Below, in pieces: positions 28,680 to 37,818 of a stretch of DNA of 64,000 nucleotides. The notes under the pieces are model-generated. The model was not told the origin of the DNA. It worked only from the letters and a program-made list of their open reading frames with translations, and searched no databases. The position numbers and the translations under genes are program-made. This DNA is from Ostreococcus lucimarinus CCE9901 (lineage: Eukaryota; Chlorophyta; Mamiellophyceae; Mamiellales; Bathycoccaceae), in assembly GCF_000092065.1 (NCBI RefSeq), contig NC_009370.1, positions 248,001 to 312,000 of the forward strand, given 5' to 3'. The number at the start of each line of letters is the position of its first letter. The stretch's first letter is position 1.

Positions 28680-28684
28680 TTACA
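28680..28684 (-). terminator. TGTAA poly(A) signal of DUF1997 gene
   Basis: TTACA on the plus strand, about 10 bases past the minus-strand stop at 28694; the two convergent genes thus end within 60 bases. Confidence 0.4.
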
Positions 28685-28693
28685 GCGTCGGTT

Positions 28694-29776
28694 TCAGTGC
28701 TTCGCGCGCTCGCTTCTGTACTCTTCGTCGTACGCCCAGCGTTGATAGTCTTGCGCCAAACCTCCGACGAAGACGGATTGAAGCACTCGCAAAGTCGTTC
28801 CGAGCACGGCGTCGCCCACGCGCTGGGAAACACCTTTCGGAACCTTCGCAAACGGACCGGGAGGATCGACGCCGACGCCGATATCGGTCCATCCCATGAT
28901 GCACGCGCCCTCGCTCTCCTTTTCGCTCGCCGCGTCTTCGTCGTCGACGAACCCCGTCCGCGTCAACGCCGGTCCATCCAAACTCCCATCCCCTATCGAT
29001 CGCCACCTAAACGCCGTCGTCCCGCGATTCACGAACATGTCGTTCAACCCCAAGCTCTCCACGAGCTTCCCCTCGACCTTGGCGCTGATTATCTCGATCA
29101 ACACGCACGGCCCCCGCATCGCCGCTCTCCGCGTCTCCGGTCTCCGTCCCGCCTTCACCTCCGCCTCTCCGTCCACGCCCTCGTCCCACGCTCGCCCGTG
29201 CCACGTCTCCACCGTTTCCTCGTCCCCCAAGCACCGCACGCGCACCGTGATCACCGGCGCCACCTCCAACGAAAAAAACTTCAGTCCCGGTATCGTCAGC
29301 TCAAACGTTTCGTCCCGCGTCTCGCTCGCCGTCGCCGTTCTCACCGTCCCCTCTCCCAGCCTCGCCATCGTCGCTCCCAGCGGCAGCGGCACGTCCACGT
29401 ACTGCGACACCGGCAGTCGCATGTAATCGCTCAGCGTCAGCCCCGGTTCGTCGCGCTCGTCCGTCGCCGCCCGCACCCGCGTGTGCGCTCGCAGATTCAC
29501 CGCGTACGCGCAGCAGTCCCGTCCCTCGCCCGCGTCGAGCGCGCACTCCACCGACGACGCGTCGAATACCGTCGCGTCGCTCGACGCCGCGCTCGCGCGC
29601 CGCGCGCGTCGCGTCGCGTCGCCGTGCGCGCGCGAACGCGACGCCCGCGGATAAGGCGCGCGGCATCCGAGACGCGCTCGACGCGCGCCGCCCGACGCGC
29701 GCGTCGCGTCCGCGCGCCGCGTCGAGCGACGGTCGAGCGCGGCGCCGCCGGTTCGCGCGACGCGCGTCGAGCGCAT
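28694..29776 (-). CDS. DUF1997 protein, probably chloroplast
   Basis: About 360 residues. After ~70 residues of transit-like Arg/Ala/Ser sequence, the DUF1997 core appears: YMRLPVSQYVDVPLPLGATM with a Leu/Arg turn, TFELTIPGLKFFSLEVAPVITVRV, then a long insert and VLIEIISAKVEG. The family is found in cyanobacteria and plastid-bearing eukaryotes; function unknown, with a lipid-binding-like fold suggested. Start at 29776; an ATG at 29836 would overlap the divergent RING gene. Confidence 0.75.
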   Translation of the reverse strand: MRSTRVARTGGAALDRRSTRRADATRASGGARRARLGCRAPYPRASRSRAHGDATRRARRASAASSDATVFDASSVECALDAGEGRDCCAYAVNLRAHTRVRAATDERDEPGLTLSDYMRLPVSQYVDVPLPLGATMARLGEGTVRTATASETRDETFELTIPGLKFFSLEVAPVITVRVRCLGDEETVETWHGRAWDEGVDGEAEVKAGRRPETRRAAMRGPCVLIEIISAKVEGKLVESLGLNDMFVNRGTTAFRWRSIGDGSLDGPALTRTGFVDDEDAASEKESEGACIMGWTDIGVGVDPPGPFAKVPKGVSQRVGDAVLGTTLRVLQSVFVGGLAQDYQRWAYDEEYRSERAKH

Positions 29777-29834
29777 GCCGCGCGCGCGTCGACGCGAAGT
29801 GGCGCCAGAGTCGAGCGCGACAAGCGCGCGAATC
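29777..29834. promoter_or_regulatory. divergent spacer DUF1997 / RING gene (58 bp)
   Basis: Starts facing away across 58 bases. No recognised element. Confidence 0.35.
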
Positions 29835-30695
29835 ATGTCCCGAAGCGACGACGACGCGCGGAGCGCGCCGACGTGCGCGGTGTGCTACGACGACGTCGAC
29901 GACGCGTCGCTCGCGCGATTGCCGTGCTGCGGCGCGCGCGCGCGCGCGTCGACGACGCAGTTTTGCGCGAAATGCGTCGAGATTTTGATTCAGACGGGGG
30001 ACGGCGTCGCCGCGTGTCCGCGGTGTCGCGCGGCGATCGCGCGCGTCGATGGGGCGTTCGTCGCGGCGCCGCTTCGGCGGTGCGCGGTGTGCCGGCAGGC
30101 GAGGGCGACGGGAGAGACGTGCGAGGCGTGCGCGCTCGGCGGACGCGCGGCGCTGCGATATCGTTGCGAGCGGTGCGGCGGCGCGCAGCGCATACCGCAC
30201 CCGATGTGGCGGTACATGGCGTCGCCGACGTCCTTGTCGAGCGCGACGTGGGCGTGTCACGGGGCGTGCGGGGATTACACGCGGTGGAGGATCGATTCGC
30301 GGGACGCGGCGAGCGTGCCGGCGAGCGACGCGCCGGCGAGTTGGGGATCGAGCGAGGCGTGGCTCGCCGCGGCGCGGGAGGCGGTCGAACGCGCGCGGGC
30401 GAGCGAGGCGCGGTTAGAGGGGGCGCGGACGACGCGCGTGGGGGATGGGGTGAAGGCGGCGGTGATGGTGGCGCTGTGGGCGGCGGCGGCGGCGATGATG
30501 GCGTTCGCCGACGGACCGTTCGTTGAAGAAGGCGGCGGCGGCGGCGACGCGCGGTCGTCGTCGTCGTCCTTCTTTTCGTCGTCGTCGCTCTCGTCGTCGT
30601 CGTCGTCGGGTGGCGCGTTGCGACGCGCGATTTCTAGATCGTTCGGCTCGTCGGTGGGGGGCGCCAACGTTAGTCGAGCGGACGCCGCCGCGTGA
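29835..30695 (+). CDS. RING-type zinc-finger protein with C-terminal membrane anchor
   Basis: About 286 residues. An N-terminal RING-like finger (CAVCYDDVDDA, then CC, CAKCVEIL, and ACPRCRAAI) is followed by a second Cys-rich set (CAVCRQ, CEAC, CERCGGAQRIPHP, ACHGACGDY). A hydrophobic helix near residue 215-232 (AAVMVALWAAAAAMMAF) then precedes a poly-Ser, Gly-rich tail. It is probably a membrane-bound E3 ubiquitin ligase (inference). The poly-Ser run is encoded by TCG repeats and may vary in length. Start at ATG 29835; an in-frame ATG 29775 lies in the divergent gene. Confidence 0.65.
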   Translation: MSRSDDDARSAPTCAVCYDDVDDASLARLPCCGARARASTTQFCAKCVEILIQTGDGVAACPRCRAAIARVDGAFVAAPLRRCAVCRQARATGETCEACALGGRAALRYRCERCGGAQRIPHPMWRYMASPTSLSSATWACHGACGDYTRWRIDSRDAASVPASDAPASWGSSEAWLAAAREAVERARASEARLEGARTTRVGDGVKAAVMVALWAAAAAMMAFADGPFVEEGGGGGDARSSSSSFFSSSSLSSSSSSGGALRRAISRSFGSSVGGANVSRADAAA

Positions 30696-30805
30696 CGATT
30701 CGGGGCGGTGCGCCCGCGGTCGCTGGCCGACGCGCGATGCGTAACGAAAATGAAATGTATTAACAAGCGGCGAGCAACGAGCAGTACTAGTACAGCGCGC
30801 GATCA

Positions 30806-32065
30806 TCACACTGCCACGTCCGGCGCGGAGAAATCGCTCGGCACCGGCTCGACGACGGTTCTCGCGTTGGCCAATTTATCCCCTCCGCTCGTAACCTTGG
30901 CGCTCGTGATGCGCGCGTTCGTGCCGATTGAACCTAAATATTCTTCGCCCTTCGTCACGTACCCGAACACGGCGAACTCCCCCTCCTCGAACGACAAACC
31001 GCCGAGCCCGGCGCTTCGCTTGTCGAATAAATACACAAAGAATTGCTCCTTATCGCTCTGCCCGTCGCTACTTCTAGCCATCGCCACCGAACCGTTGATG
31101 CTGAGCGGAATGCTCGGAATCGCTTCGCCCGATTGCACGTCGAGCGGCGAGCGGTACAAAGGATCGAACGAATCGCTCGATTTAATCTCGAGCGGCACGC
31201 TCTCCTGCGAGTCGGCGTTCGTGCCGCCCATGATGCTCGTCTCGCTTCGTCGCAACGGTGCGTTGTCGTACACCCCCCGCTTGACGTTATCGACGAAATT
31301 TCCCGCCGTCACCGGCGCGTTGTAGCCATCGACGGTGATTTCGATCGTCGCCTCATCCAACTTATCCCCGTTGAGCAACCCAAATCCGCCGCCGTCGGCG
31401 TTCCGCACCTTCAATTCCACGGTCGCGCGCCCGACGAGTTTGGGCAACGCCTGATATTTCGCTGGAATTTGAAACGGCAGTCCCGGCGCTTGCGCGATCT
31501 GCACGACGGACAGCGAATCCAACGCTTGCGCGATTTTCGCGTCAAACGTATCAAAGTCTTGCGTCGCCGCCGCCCGACTCAACCGTTCCAGCGCGTCGTC
31601 CAATCGCGCGTACGCCTCCTCCGCCTCCGCTCGATCGTTCGACCGTACGTTTTCAAACACATCCGTCTTCTTTTCGAGCATTATTTTCCGCGATTCATCG
31701 ACGTCTTTCGCCATCGTCGCCCAGGGCTTGCGCTGCGGTATGCGCATCAGGTACGCCGCGTCCTCGAGTTTGCGTTGGATCTCTCGCGTCTCTTCGTTCA
31801 CCGCCGGCACCGCGCGTCGAAGCGCCGCCTTCGCGTTGCGCGGCAGGCGACTGTTCGGGTTGCTCAGCGCCGCCAGCGCGTCGGGCGTCGGCGCCGCGCT
31901 CAGCGTCGCGGCCAGAGCCAAAGCCAAGAGAGATCGACCGAGCGCGGCGTCGTCGGACGACGCGTCGCGGTTCGCGGCGCGCGCGGCGACGCGGTTTCGA
32001 CGCCTCGATCGGGGCGCGGCGGCCGGCGCGCGCGGGGGGGCGGCGCGCGCGACGGCGTCGGGCAT
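30806..32065 (-). CDS. CYP38: CYP38/TLP40-type thylakoid-lumen cyclophilin
   Basis: 419 residues. A bipartite plastid/thylakoid signal (Arg-rich, then SLLALALAATLSAAPTPDALA) precedes an acidic helical bundle (NEETREIQRKLEDAAYLMRI, MAKDVDESRKIM), then a cyclophilin-like domain (ATVELKVRNADGGG, YNAPVTAGNFVDNVKRGVYD). This is the CYP38/TLP40 layout. CYP38 helps assemble photosystem II, and its cyclophilin domain has diverged active-site residues in plants. Length and order are typical. Confidence 0.9.
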   Translation of the reverse strand: MPDAVARAAPPRAPAAAPRSRRRNRVAARAANRDASSDDAALGRSLLALALAATLSAAPTPDALAALSNPNSRLPRNAKAALRRAVPAVNEETREIQRKLEDAAYLMRIPQRKPWATMAKDVDESRKIMLEKKTDVFENVRSNDRAEAEEAYARLDDALERLSRAAATQDFDTFDAKIAQALDSLSVVQIAQAPGLPFQIPAKYQALPKLVGRATVELKVRNADGGGFGLLNGDKLDEATIEITVDGYNAPVTAGNFVDNVKRGVYDNAPLRRSETSIMGGTNADSQESVPLEIKSSDSFDPLYRSPLDVQSGEAIPSIPLSINGSVAMARSSDGQSDKEQFFVYLFDKRSAGLGGLSFEEGEFAVFGYVTKGEEYLGSIGTNARITSAKVTSGGDKLANARTVVEPVPSDFSAPDVAV

Positions 32066-32171
32066 CTCGCGGCGCTCGCGCGCCGAGTGTGCGGACGCGG
32101 CGAGACGCGCGCGACGAGCGATTCGTCTCCGCGAAGCGCGACGGGCGAATCGAGCGCGCGCGATGTTTGAT

Positions 32172-32203
32172 TTAAACCTAAACCTTTTTGAAACGTAAAC
32201 CTA
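32172..32203. repeat. three AAACCTA-like repeats
   Basis: Copies of TAAACCTA/AAACCT near 32172-32184 and 32195-32203, between the start of CYP38 and the stop of the next minus-strand gene. Resembles a degenerate telomere-type repeat; may be coincidental. Confidence 0.45.
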
Positions 32204-33835
32204 AGACGACGGTAAGTACTTGCGAACCATGTCGCGCGCGCGGGCGTAATCGACGACTTTGAAATTGTCGGCGCGTCGGCGCGCGGCGGCGTCGGGCGCG
32301 TCGGCCGCCGCGCTCGGAACGAGCACGTCGAGCGTGGCGCGCCAGCCTGGGTCGACGTCGCGATGGTCGAGTCGAGTGCTGATCCAGGGGCAGTAGGGCA
32401 AGTGCTCGTCGATGACGTTGAAACGCACGGCGAGCGCGGGGATGTTGAGCTTGGCGTTTTCGTCGACGGCGACGCGTTTGCGCTTCTTCGCCGCGGCGAG
32501 TTTTTTCGTCGCCGCGGCGACGACGATTGACGCAAACTTTGAACCTTGTTCGGAATCGAGCGTTGCCGACGGCGTAGCGTCGGTCATCGTGGTCACCGGA
32601 CGCGGGCTACCGAATAACGGCGTCGACGACGTCGTCGAACCAAAAGGCGTGGAATCCACCTTCGCATCACTCGCACCACCGCCCGCGATGCTCGCCGTGA
32701 GCTTGGACAAAACGCTCGCGCCGGCGACGGCGGCGACCCATTTCGACTTGACGCTCGGCGAGTGCGCCGGTTTCTCCTCGTGAAGTTTCGGGGCGAACGG
32801 CGCGGCGGCGGCGGCGGCGACGGCGCTCCGCAACGTCCCCAAACCGTACGTCCCACCGGCGGCACCTCGAAGCGCCGCCAGCGTCGTCTTTGGTTTCTTG
32901 CTCGACGAACTCTGCGCCATCGCGAGCTGCTTACGACTCGCAATCAGAGGTGTGAATGTCCATTCCGGCGCGCGCACGCCGCAAAGCGCGCAACAATACG
33001 CCGCGCGTCCCTTCGCGTCCGTCTCCAAATCCCCATCCACGACCGTCGGCGACCAACCGAACAACCCCATCTCCGTCGCATAATCGATCGCCGACCTTCG
33101 CTCGAGCGGGGTCAAGTCATCCGCGTCGTCGCTCGCGCTCGTCTCCGCCTCCTCCGCGTGCGTCCGCGCGTCTCGCACCAACGCGCGAATCCTCTCCTTC
33201 TCCCCGTCCCCGATCGCCTCGCTCGTCGGTCGCGATCGTCCTTCGTCCTCTAAAGCTCCCACGACCATGGGTAATTTCCCTCCTCGACGCGCGATCGCGT
33301 CTACTCGACTCGCGAAATCCGCGCGCGTCTCGTCGGCGCTCGCCGCCGGAAATCCGCGCGCGCTCGTCGAGCATCCCGTCTCCCGCCACGCGCACCCGCG
33401 CTCGTGCGTGTCGACTAAGTCTTTCATCACGCGTTCGTTGACGTCTTTTCGCGCGTCTTCGTCTAATTTATCCACGTTTCCCGGGTACGCCAACAGCGCT
33501 TCGCACGTCTCGCACCGCAGCAAATCTCTCGCCTCGAGCGTCCACCCTCGCGCCGCGCACGCGGGCCCTTGCAGCGCGCTCGGCTTGTCGAAGTTCCATC
33601 GCACGCAGTCTCTGAACGCGCGCAGGCGCCTGAAGTAGTCGGCGCGCGAGAGCGGACGCGCGGGAAGATTGGCGGACGAACTGGCGTCGACGTCGAGCGC
33701 GACGTCGAGCGGCGCGTCGTCGACGCGACCGGCGTCGAGCAGGGTCGACGTGATCAGTTCGAAGCGCGACGACGGCGTGGGCGACGCGGCGGTGGTCATC
33801 GGCGTCGCGCGCGCGGAGGAATGGCGATCGGTCAC
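32201..33835 (-). CDS. C3HC zinc-finger protein, ZC3HC1/NIPA-like
   Basis: 544 residues from ATG 33835 (ATG 33799 is 12 residues in). The C3HC finger is visible: WNFDKPSALQGPACAARGW, LLRCETCEALL, then THERGCAWRETGC. A second region (SAIDYATEMGLFGW, YCCALCGVRAPEWTFTPLI) and a C-terminal segment (LNIPALAVRFNVIDEHLPYC) match the Rsm1/NIPA family. Human ZC3HC1 and yeast Pml39 sit at the nuclear-pore basket; plant ILP1-like proteins are nuclear. No other domain seen. Confidence 0.75.
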   Translation of the reverse strand: MTDRHSSARATPMTTAASPTPSSRFELITSTLLDAGRVDDAPLDVALDVDASSSANLPARPLSRADYFRRLRAFRDCVRWNFDKPSALQGPACAARGWTLEARDLLRCETCEALLAYPGNVDKLDEDARKDVNERVMKDLVDTHERGCAWRETGCSTSARGFPAASADETRADFASRVDAIARRGGKLPMVVGALEDEGRSRPTSEAIGDGEKERIRALVRDARTHAEEAETSASDDADDLTPLERRSAIDYATEMGLFGWSPTVVDGDLETDAKGRAAYCCALCGVRAPEWTFTPLIASRKQLAMAQSSSSKKPKTTLAALRGAAGGTYGLGTLRSAVAAAAAAPFAPKLHEEKPAHSPSVKSKWVAAVAGASVLSKLTASIAGGGASDAKVDSTPFGSTTSSTPLFGSPRPVTTMTDATPSATLDSEQGSKFASIVVAAATKKLAAAKKRKRVAVDENAKLNIPALAVRFNVIDEHLPYCPWISTRLDHRDVDPGWRATLDVLVPSAAADAPDAAARRRADNFKVVDYARARDMVRKYLPSS

Positions 33836-33897
33836 TCAGTCGTCGACGCGCGCGAAACCAACCGGCGCGGCGCGGCGGCGAGTCGAGATTCGGTTGA

Positions 33898-33902
33898 TTA
33901 CA
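33898..33902 (-). terminator. TGTAA poly(A) signal of UBE4 gene
   Basis: TTACA on the plus strand, about 10 bases past the stop at 33912. Confidence 0.4.
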
Positions 33903-33911
33903 ATCGGCGAG

Positions 33912-36863
33912 CTAACGCCCGGACGCGGATTTGCGATCGGCGATGAAGGCGGCGATCTTCTCGCGTAAGTCGTCGTCCGGGACGAGCTGGTCCGCGGTGA
34001 GGGGTTGGCGCGAGAAAGGGTCGGTTTCGTCGCTGAGCAAGTGTCGAGTGATGATGCTCCTGTCGCACGAGTGCCCGCTGGGAAGTTTGACCGGATCGCG
34101 CATGAGGGTGCAGTAGATCGGGTCGAGGAACTCGTCGGGAATGTCGCCGAGATCGGTCTCCTCTTCTTCGTCCTCGGAGGCGCGCGTGCGGGCGTCGGCG
34201 GCGAGTTTCTCGAACGCGGCGACGCGCCGCTCGGAGCGGAGCTGCAAACCGCGCGCGATGGCGGCGGCTTCGAGCATGACTTCGTCGCGATAGGACCGGC
34301 CGTCGGCGGCGATGGCGGCGATGAACGCTTTGTCCTTGTCCGCGGCGTAGATCTGGACGTAAATGTCGGTGATCATGCCGAGAAGCTCTTTAGGTTCCCA
34401 GCCGTACTTTTCGGGATTTTTAATCTTCAGCTTTCGGCGCTCGGGACCGGCGAGGAAGAGCAAGAAGTAATTCAGCATCGCAGCGACACGTTCGACCATC
34501 TCGGGGCGTAAGAATGGATGTGCGATGTCACACGAAGTGTACGCCATCATGCGTACGTGCACCATGGCGAGCGTGAGGTTAGATCGCAAATGACGCCGTG
34601 TCTGGCGAAACTCGCTCTCGCGTTCCTCGCGCTCTTGCTGCGGACGCGCCTCCCACGCCGCCTGGTCTTGCATGTCCGTCTCCGTCTGGCGCACCTCCGG
34701 AAGCTTTTTCATCGCCTCGTCTAGTAAGTAAATTGCATCATTGATGAGCATGTTCAGGAATCGAGTGTAAAATTCAGGGTCTTCGCTCGCGAGCTTGATC
34801 CATGCGTTTCGGTGCGATTGCACGGACCACAAGTATTCGCAAAGCTCACCGATTTGATATCGAACGTTGAACTTTTCGTAGAACTGGTTCGCGCCTCCCG
34901 AGAACTCGATGTCGACGTAGAGATACAGCAGACTCGGAATCAAGTTCTTCAAACTCACCGGGTTCACCTCGAATAAGGTCATGAGCTTTTGCGATTGGTA
35001 GCCATCCTCAAACGGGATCCAGTGGCGCAAGACTTCGACGAATTTGCATCGCAAGTACGGATTCTTCACGAATGCCGTGTTGCCCATGAATGTGATGAAG
35101 AAGTTCATAATCTCATCCAACGGCTCGTGATCGAGCGCGTCGGGGGCGTAGCGAGAGATGTACAGAATGAACTCCACCAAGTCCTCGATGACGTACTCGG
35201 GCAAGCACCCGAACGCCACCGGACACGTCTGAGGGAACTTGTCCATGGTGATTTGAGCAAAGGTGAATCCGTTCCCGGCCTCGTAGTCCCCATTCGTGGC
35301 GACGATACGCATGAGCCAAACAGCGACGAGACGATAGTACTGCATCGCCTCGCTGATCAGCCGCGGATCGCGAAGCGCGCAGTCGAATTGCAAATTTCTT
35401 TCGAGTGCGCGCTCAATCTCCGCAGTCATCTCTTCGTGTTTGCGCTCGTACCGCTCTCGCTCGGGCGAGCTCATCAATTGCTGGTCTAACATTCCTCGTA
35501 AATCCCGCACCGCCTCTCGCATGTCTTGGATCTCGCGCGTGCACGCCGCGTATTCGGCGATGCACTTGACGTAGCCCAAATGCAACGCTCGTCCGGTGAT
35601 GTAAAAGCACTCGCAAATGAATCCCCAATCTTCTTTGTCTTCCGACGTCGACAATTTAGCCGCTACAGCTTCGTCCGCGGTGCACGCGACGCGCGTCTCG
35701 TCCGTCAAATTGATCCTGCACGCGCGACTTCGTACGTACGCCGGGCTGATTTTGTCGTACTTGCCGCTCTGCGGATCCAAAAACGGCATCGCCAGACGCA
35801 ACGCCACCATGCTCAAATTGTGCGCACCACCGTGCGACGCGACGACTTGAGGATGGATGCGCATCTTGCCACGCCCGGCGTTGACGCGCATGAACGCATC
35901 TAGGTAGTTCAGCACGCCCTGGCGAACGTCGCCACCGTGTTTCAACATGACAAAGAGAATCTGATACAGTCCCTCGACCAGGCGATTGCCGCAGCCTCGT
36001 AACATGCCGTACGACGCCTCCACGTCTCGCTTCAATCGCTTCGTGACGTTACTAAAGTACGGGCCCACGCAGTCGGGCTCGCCGCATCCGAGAATGTCCG
36101 GCAACACGCTCGGTCTGAAGAACCAACCGAGCACGCTCTCCGTCTCAAACTGCCTCCCGTTAATCGCGCTCAGATGACTCTTCATCGGCACCCACCGCTT
36201 GTGCTTCACGAGCGCCGTCGCGAACGCTTTCACTGAGCACAGCTGATACATCACCTTTAAGTGCTCGTCAAACTCCCCCAACGGACTCATCCCTCGCGTC
36301 GACACGCGCAACTCGTCGAACACGCGCTCGGCGATTTCGTCCAAACCTTCGTCCTCGCACCGCGTCGCCAATCGCTCCAAATATCCGTGCGGTATCCCAC
36401 CCACCGTCCGCATCGCGTCCAACAACTGACACGCCCCTCGCCCGGCCGCCCACTCGCTCTGCGGAAACGTCCCCGCGAGCGCCGGATTCAACAACAACCC
36501 TCCGTACGACGCGCAAAATTCCATGCAACTCTGCAGCTCCTCCCGCGCCGCCGTCGACGCCCCATCGCTCTTCGTCCCCAACCTTCGATGTTCCTCCGTC
36601 GCCCGCCGGTACGTCTCCACCGTCCACGCGTACGGTTCCGCGCGCTCGTCGAACCCCGCGTTCGCGCCGCCGCCGCCGCCGTCGTCGCGCGCCAACCGCG
36701 CGAAGAAGACCCGCTCCAGCGTCTCCCCCGTCATCCTCAACACCGCGCTCGTCCCTCGCTCCTCTCGCAGCTCGCGCGCGAGATCTCCCAGAAACATCAC
36801 TCCACCATCGTCCGAGCCCGTCGCGGCGTCCAGCGCGCACCTGCGCGCGTCGTCGTTCGTCAT
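33912..36863 (-). CDS. UBE4: ubiquitin conjugation factor E4, U-box
   Basis: 983 residues. The long Ufd2-type helical core (for example FLDPQSGKYDKISPAYVRSR, CIAEYAACTREIQDMREAVRDL, MLNYFLLFLAGPERRKLKIK) fills most of the protein, and a U-box closes it (IPDEFLDPIYCTLMRDPVKL, then CDRSIITRHLLSDETDPFSR). E4 enzymes extend ubiquitin chains with CDC48. Length and order match UBE4/UFD2 in plants and animals. Start ATG 36863. It is head-to-head with the ITPA-like gene across about 200 bases. Confidence 0.95.
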   Translation of the reverse strand: MTNDDARRCALDAATGSDDGGVMFLGDLARELREERGTSAVLRMTGETLERVFFARLARDDGGGGGANAGFDERAEPYAWTVETYRRATEEHRRLGTKSDGASTAAREELQSCMEFCASYGGLLLNPALAGTFPQSEWAAGRGACQLLDAMRTVGGIPHGYLERLATRCEDEGLDEIAERVFDELRVSTRGMSPLGEFDEHLKVMYQLCSVKAFATALVKHKRWVPMKSHLSAINGRQFETESVLGWFFRPSVLPDILGCGEPDCVGPYFSNVTKRLKRDVEASYGMLRGCGNRLVEGLYQILFVMLKHGGDVRQGVLNYLDAFMRVNAGRGKMRIHPQVVASHGGAHNLSMVALRLAMPFLDPQSGKYDKISPAYVRSRACRINLTDETRVACTADEAVAAKLSTSEDKEDWGFICECFYITGRALHLGYVKCIAEYAACTREIQDMREAVRDLRGMLDQQLMSSPERERYERKHEEMTAEIERALERNLQFDCALRDPRLISEAMQYYRLVAVWLMRIVATNGDYEAGNGFTFAQITMDKFPQTCPVAFGCLPEYVIEDLVEFILYISRYAPDALDHEPLDEIMNFFITFMGNTAFVKNPYLRCKFVEVLRHWIPFEDGYQSQKLMTLFEVNPVSLKNLIPSLLYLYVDIEFSGGANQFYEKFNVRYQIGELCEYLWSVQSHRNAWIKLASEDPEFYTRFLNMLINDAIYLLDEAMKKLPEVRQTETDMQDQAAWEARPQQEREERESEFRQTRRHLRSNLTLAMVHVRMMAYTSCDIAHPFLRPEMVERVAAMLNYFLLFLAGPERRKLKIKNPEKYGWEPKELLGMITDIYVQIYAADKDKAFIAAIAADGRSYRDEVMLEAAAIARGLQLRSERRVAAFEKLAADARTRASEDEEEETDLGDIPDEFLDPIYCTLMRDPVKLPSGHSCDRSIITRHLLSDETDPFSRQPLTADQLVPDDDLREKIAAFIADRKSASGR

Positions 36864-37066
36864 CGAACGTCGTCGTCAATCTCAACAGAATCCATCGCTC
36901 GATCGCGCGCTCGCTCGCTCGCGCGCGCGCTCCCGCGCCTCGTCGCGCGCGCGCTCGACGCACCTCGTGCACCGCACCAGCGCCTCGTGCGCGCGCGCGT
37001 CGTCGTCGCTCGCGCGCGTCGCCATCGCGCCGATGAGTGTCGTCGTCTCCACACCTCGACCGCGCC
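36864..37066. promoter_or_regulatory. divergent region UBE4 / ITPA-like gene
   Basis: About 203 bases, GC-rich with long CGCGCT runs. No clear promoter element. A GTG-initiated in-frame extension to 37037 is not used. Confidence 0.4.
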
Positions 37067-37705
37067 ATGCTCGACGCCGCGACGCCGACGCTCGTCTTCG
37101 CGACGACGAACGATGGGAAACTGCGACGCATGCGCGAGCACCTGCGCCGCGCGCGCGCGCCGGCGCGCGTCGACGCGTGGCGCGGCGCGGCGATCGAGGA
37201 GATACAGGCAAACAGTGTCAGAGAAGTCGCGGTCGCGAAAGCGGCGCTGGCGCTCGAGCGGTGCGACCGCGCGTGCGCGGGCGTCGTCGCGCACGACTGC
37301 GGACTGTGCGTGCGCGCGCTCGGTGGGTTCCCGGGACCGTACACGAAGGATTTTAACTACAGGGTCGGGGGCGACGGGTTGAGAGCGCTGCTCGACGGCG
37401 CGGGCGCGATCGATCGAAGCGCGTGCTGGGACGAGACGCTGGTGCTGGCGCGCGAGGGTCGGGAGATGGTGGTGTTCACGCGCGAGAAGGAGTACGGGGA
37501 CGGGGAGGTGGGAGAGCCGAGAAAGTGGACGCGGTGGCGGGACGACGCGAGTCGAAGCGTCGGGAGCGTCTTCGTGGCGACGGGGTTCGGGTTCGATGAA
37601 CCGCTCGCGGACGTCTCCGAGGATGAGTATCAACGATTTCGAAGGGACGCACCGTCGGTTTGGTCGAGCTTCGCGACGTTCGTGAGAGAGAGCGGCGAGT
37701 TTTGA
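37067..37705 (+). CDS. ITPA/HAM1-family nucleoside-triphosphate pyrophosphatase
   Basis: About 212 residues. Family motifs in order: TLVFATTNDGKLRRMREHL, IEEIQANSVREVAVAKAA, VAHDCGLCVRALGGFPGPYTK, then VGDGLRALL and SVWSSFATFV. The signature TTNDGK and D-GLCV-GFPGPYT residues form the substrate pocket that hydrolyses ITP, dITP and XTP to monophosphates. The family usually has a final ...FR..F..RR helix; here it is rather different, so exact substrate range is uncertain. ATG 37067 precedes the first motif. Confidence 0.8.
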   Translation: MLDAATPTLVFATTNDGKLRRMREHLRRARAPARVDAWRGAAIEEIQANSVREVAVAKAALALERCDRACAGVVAHDCGLCVRALGGFPGPYTKDFNYRVGGDGLRALLDGAGAIDRSACWDETLVLAREGREMVVFTREKEYGDGEVGEPRKWTRWRDDASRSVGSVFVATGFGFDEPLADVSEDEYQRFRRDAPSVWSSFATFVRESGEF

Positions 37706-37818
37706 GTGAGGAGTTTTTCGCTCGAGCGATTGGGAGGCGAACAGACACCTTTTTGCGAGCGGATAAAAACGCTCGGCGCGCGCAGACGACGACGCGCGGT
37801 CGAGTGAGATCGCGCTCG

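Noticed and set aside
28697-30526. 609-residue plus-strand frame over DUF1997 and RING genes
   Set aside because: Crosses two genes in unrelated frames; composition only.
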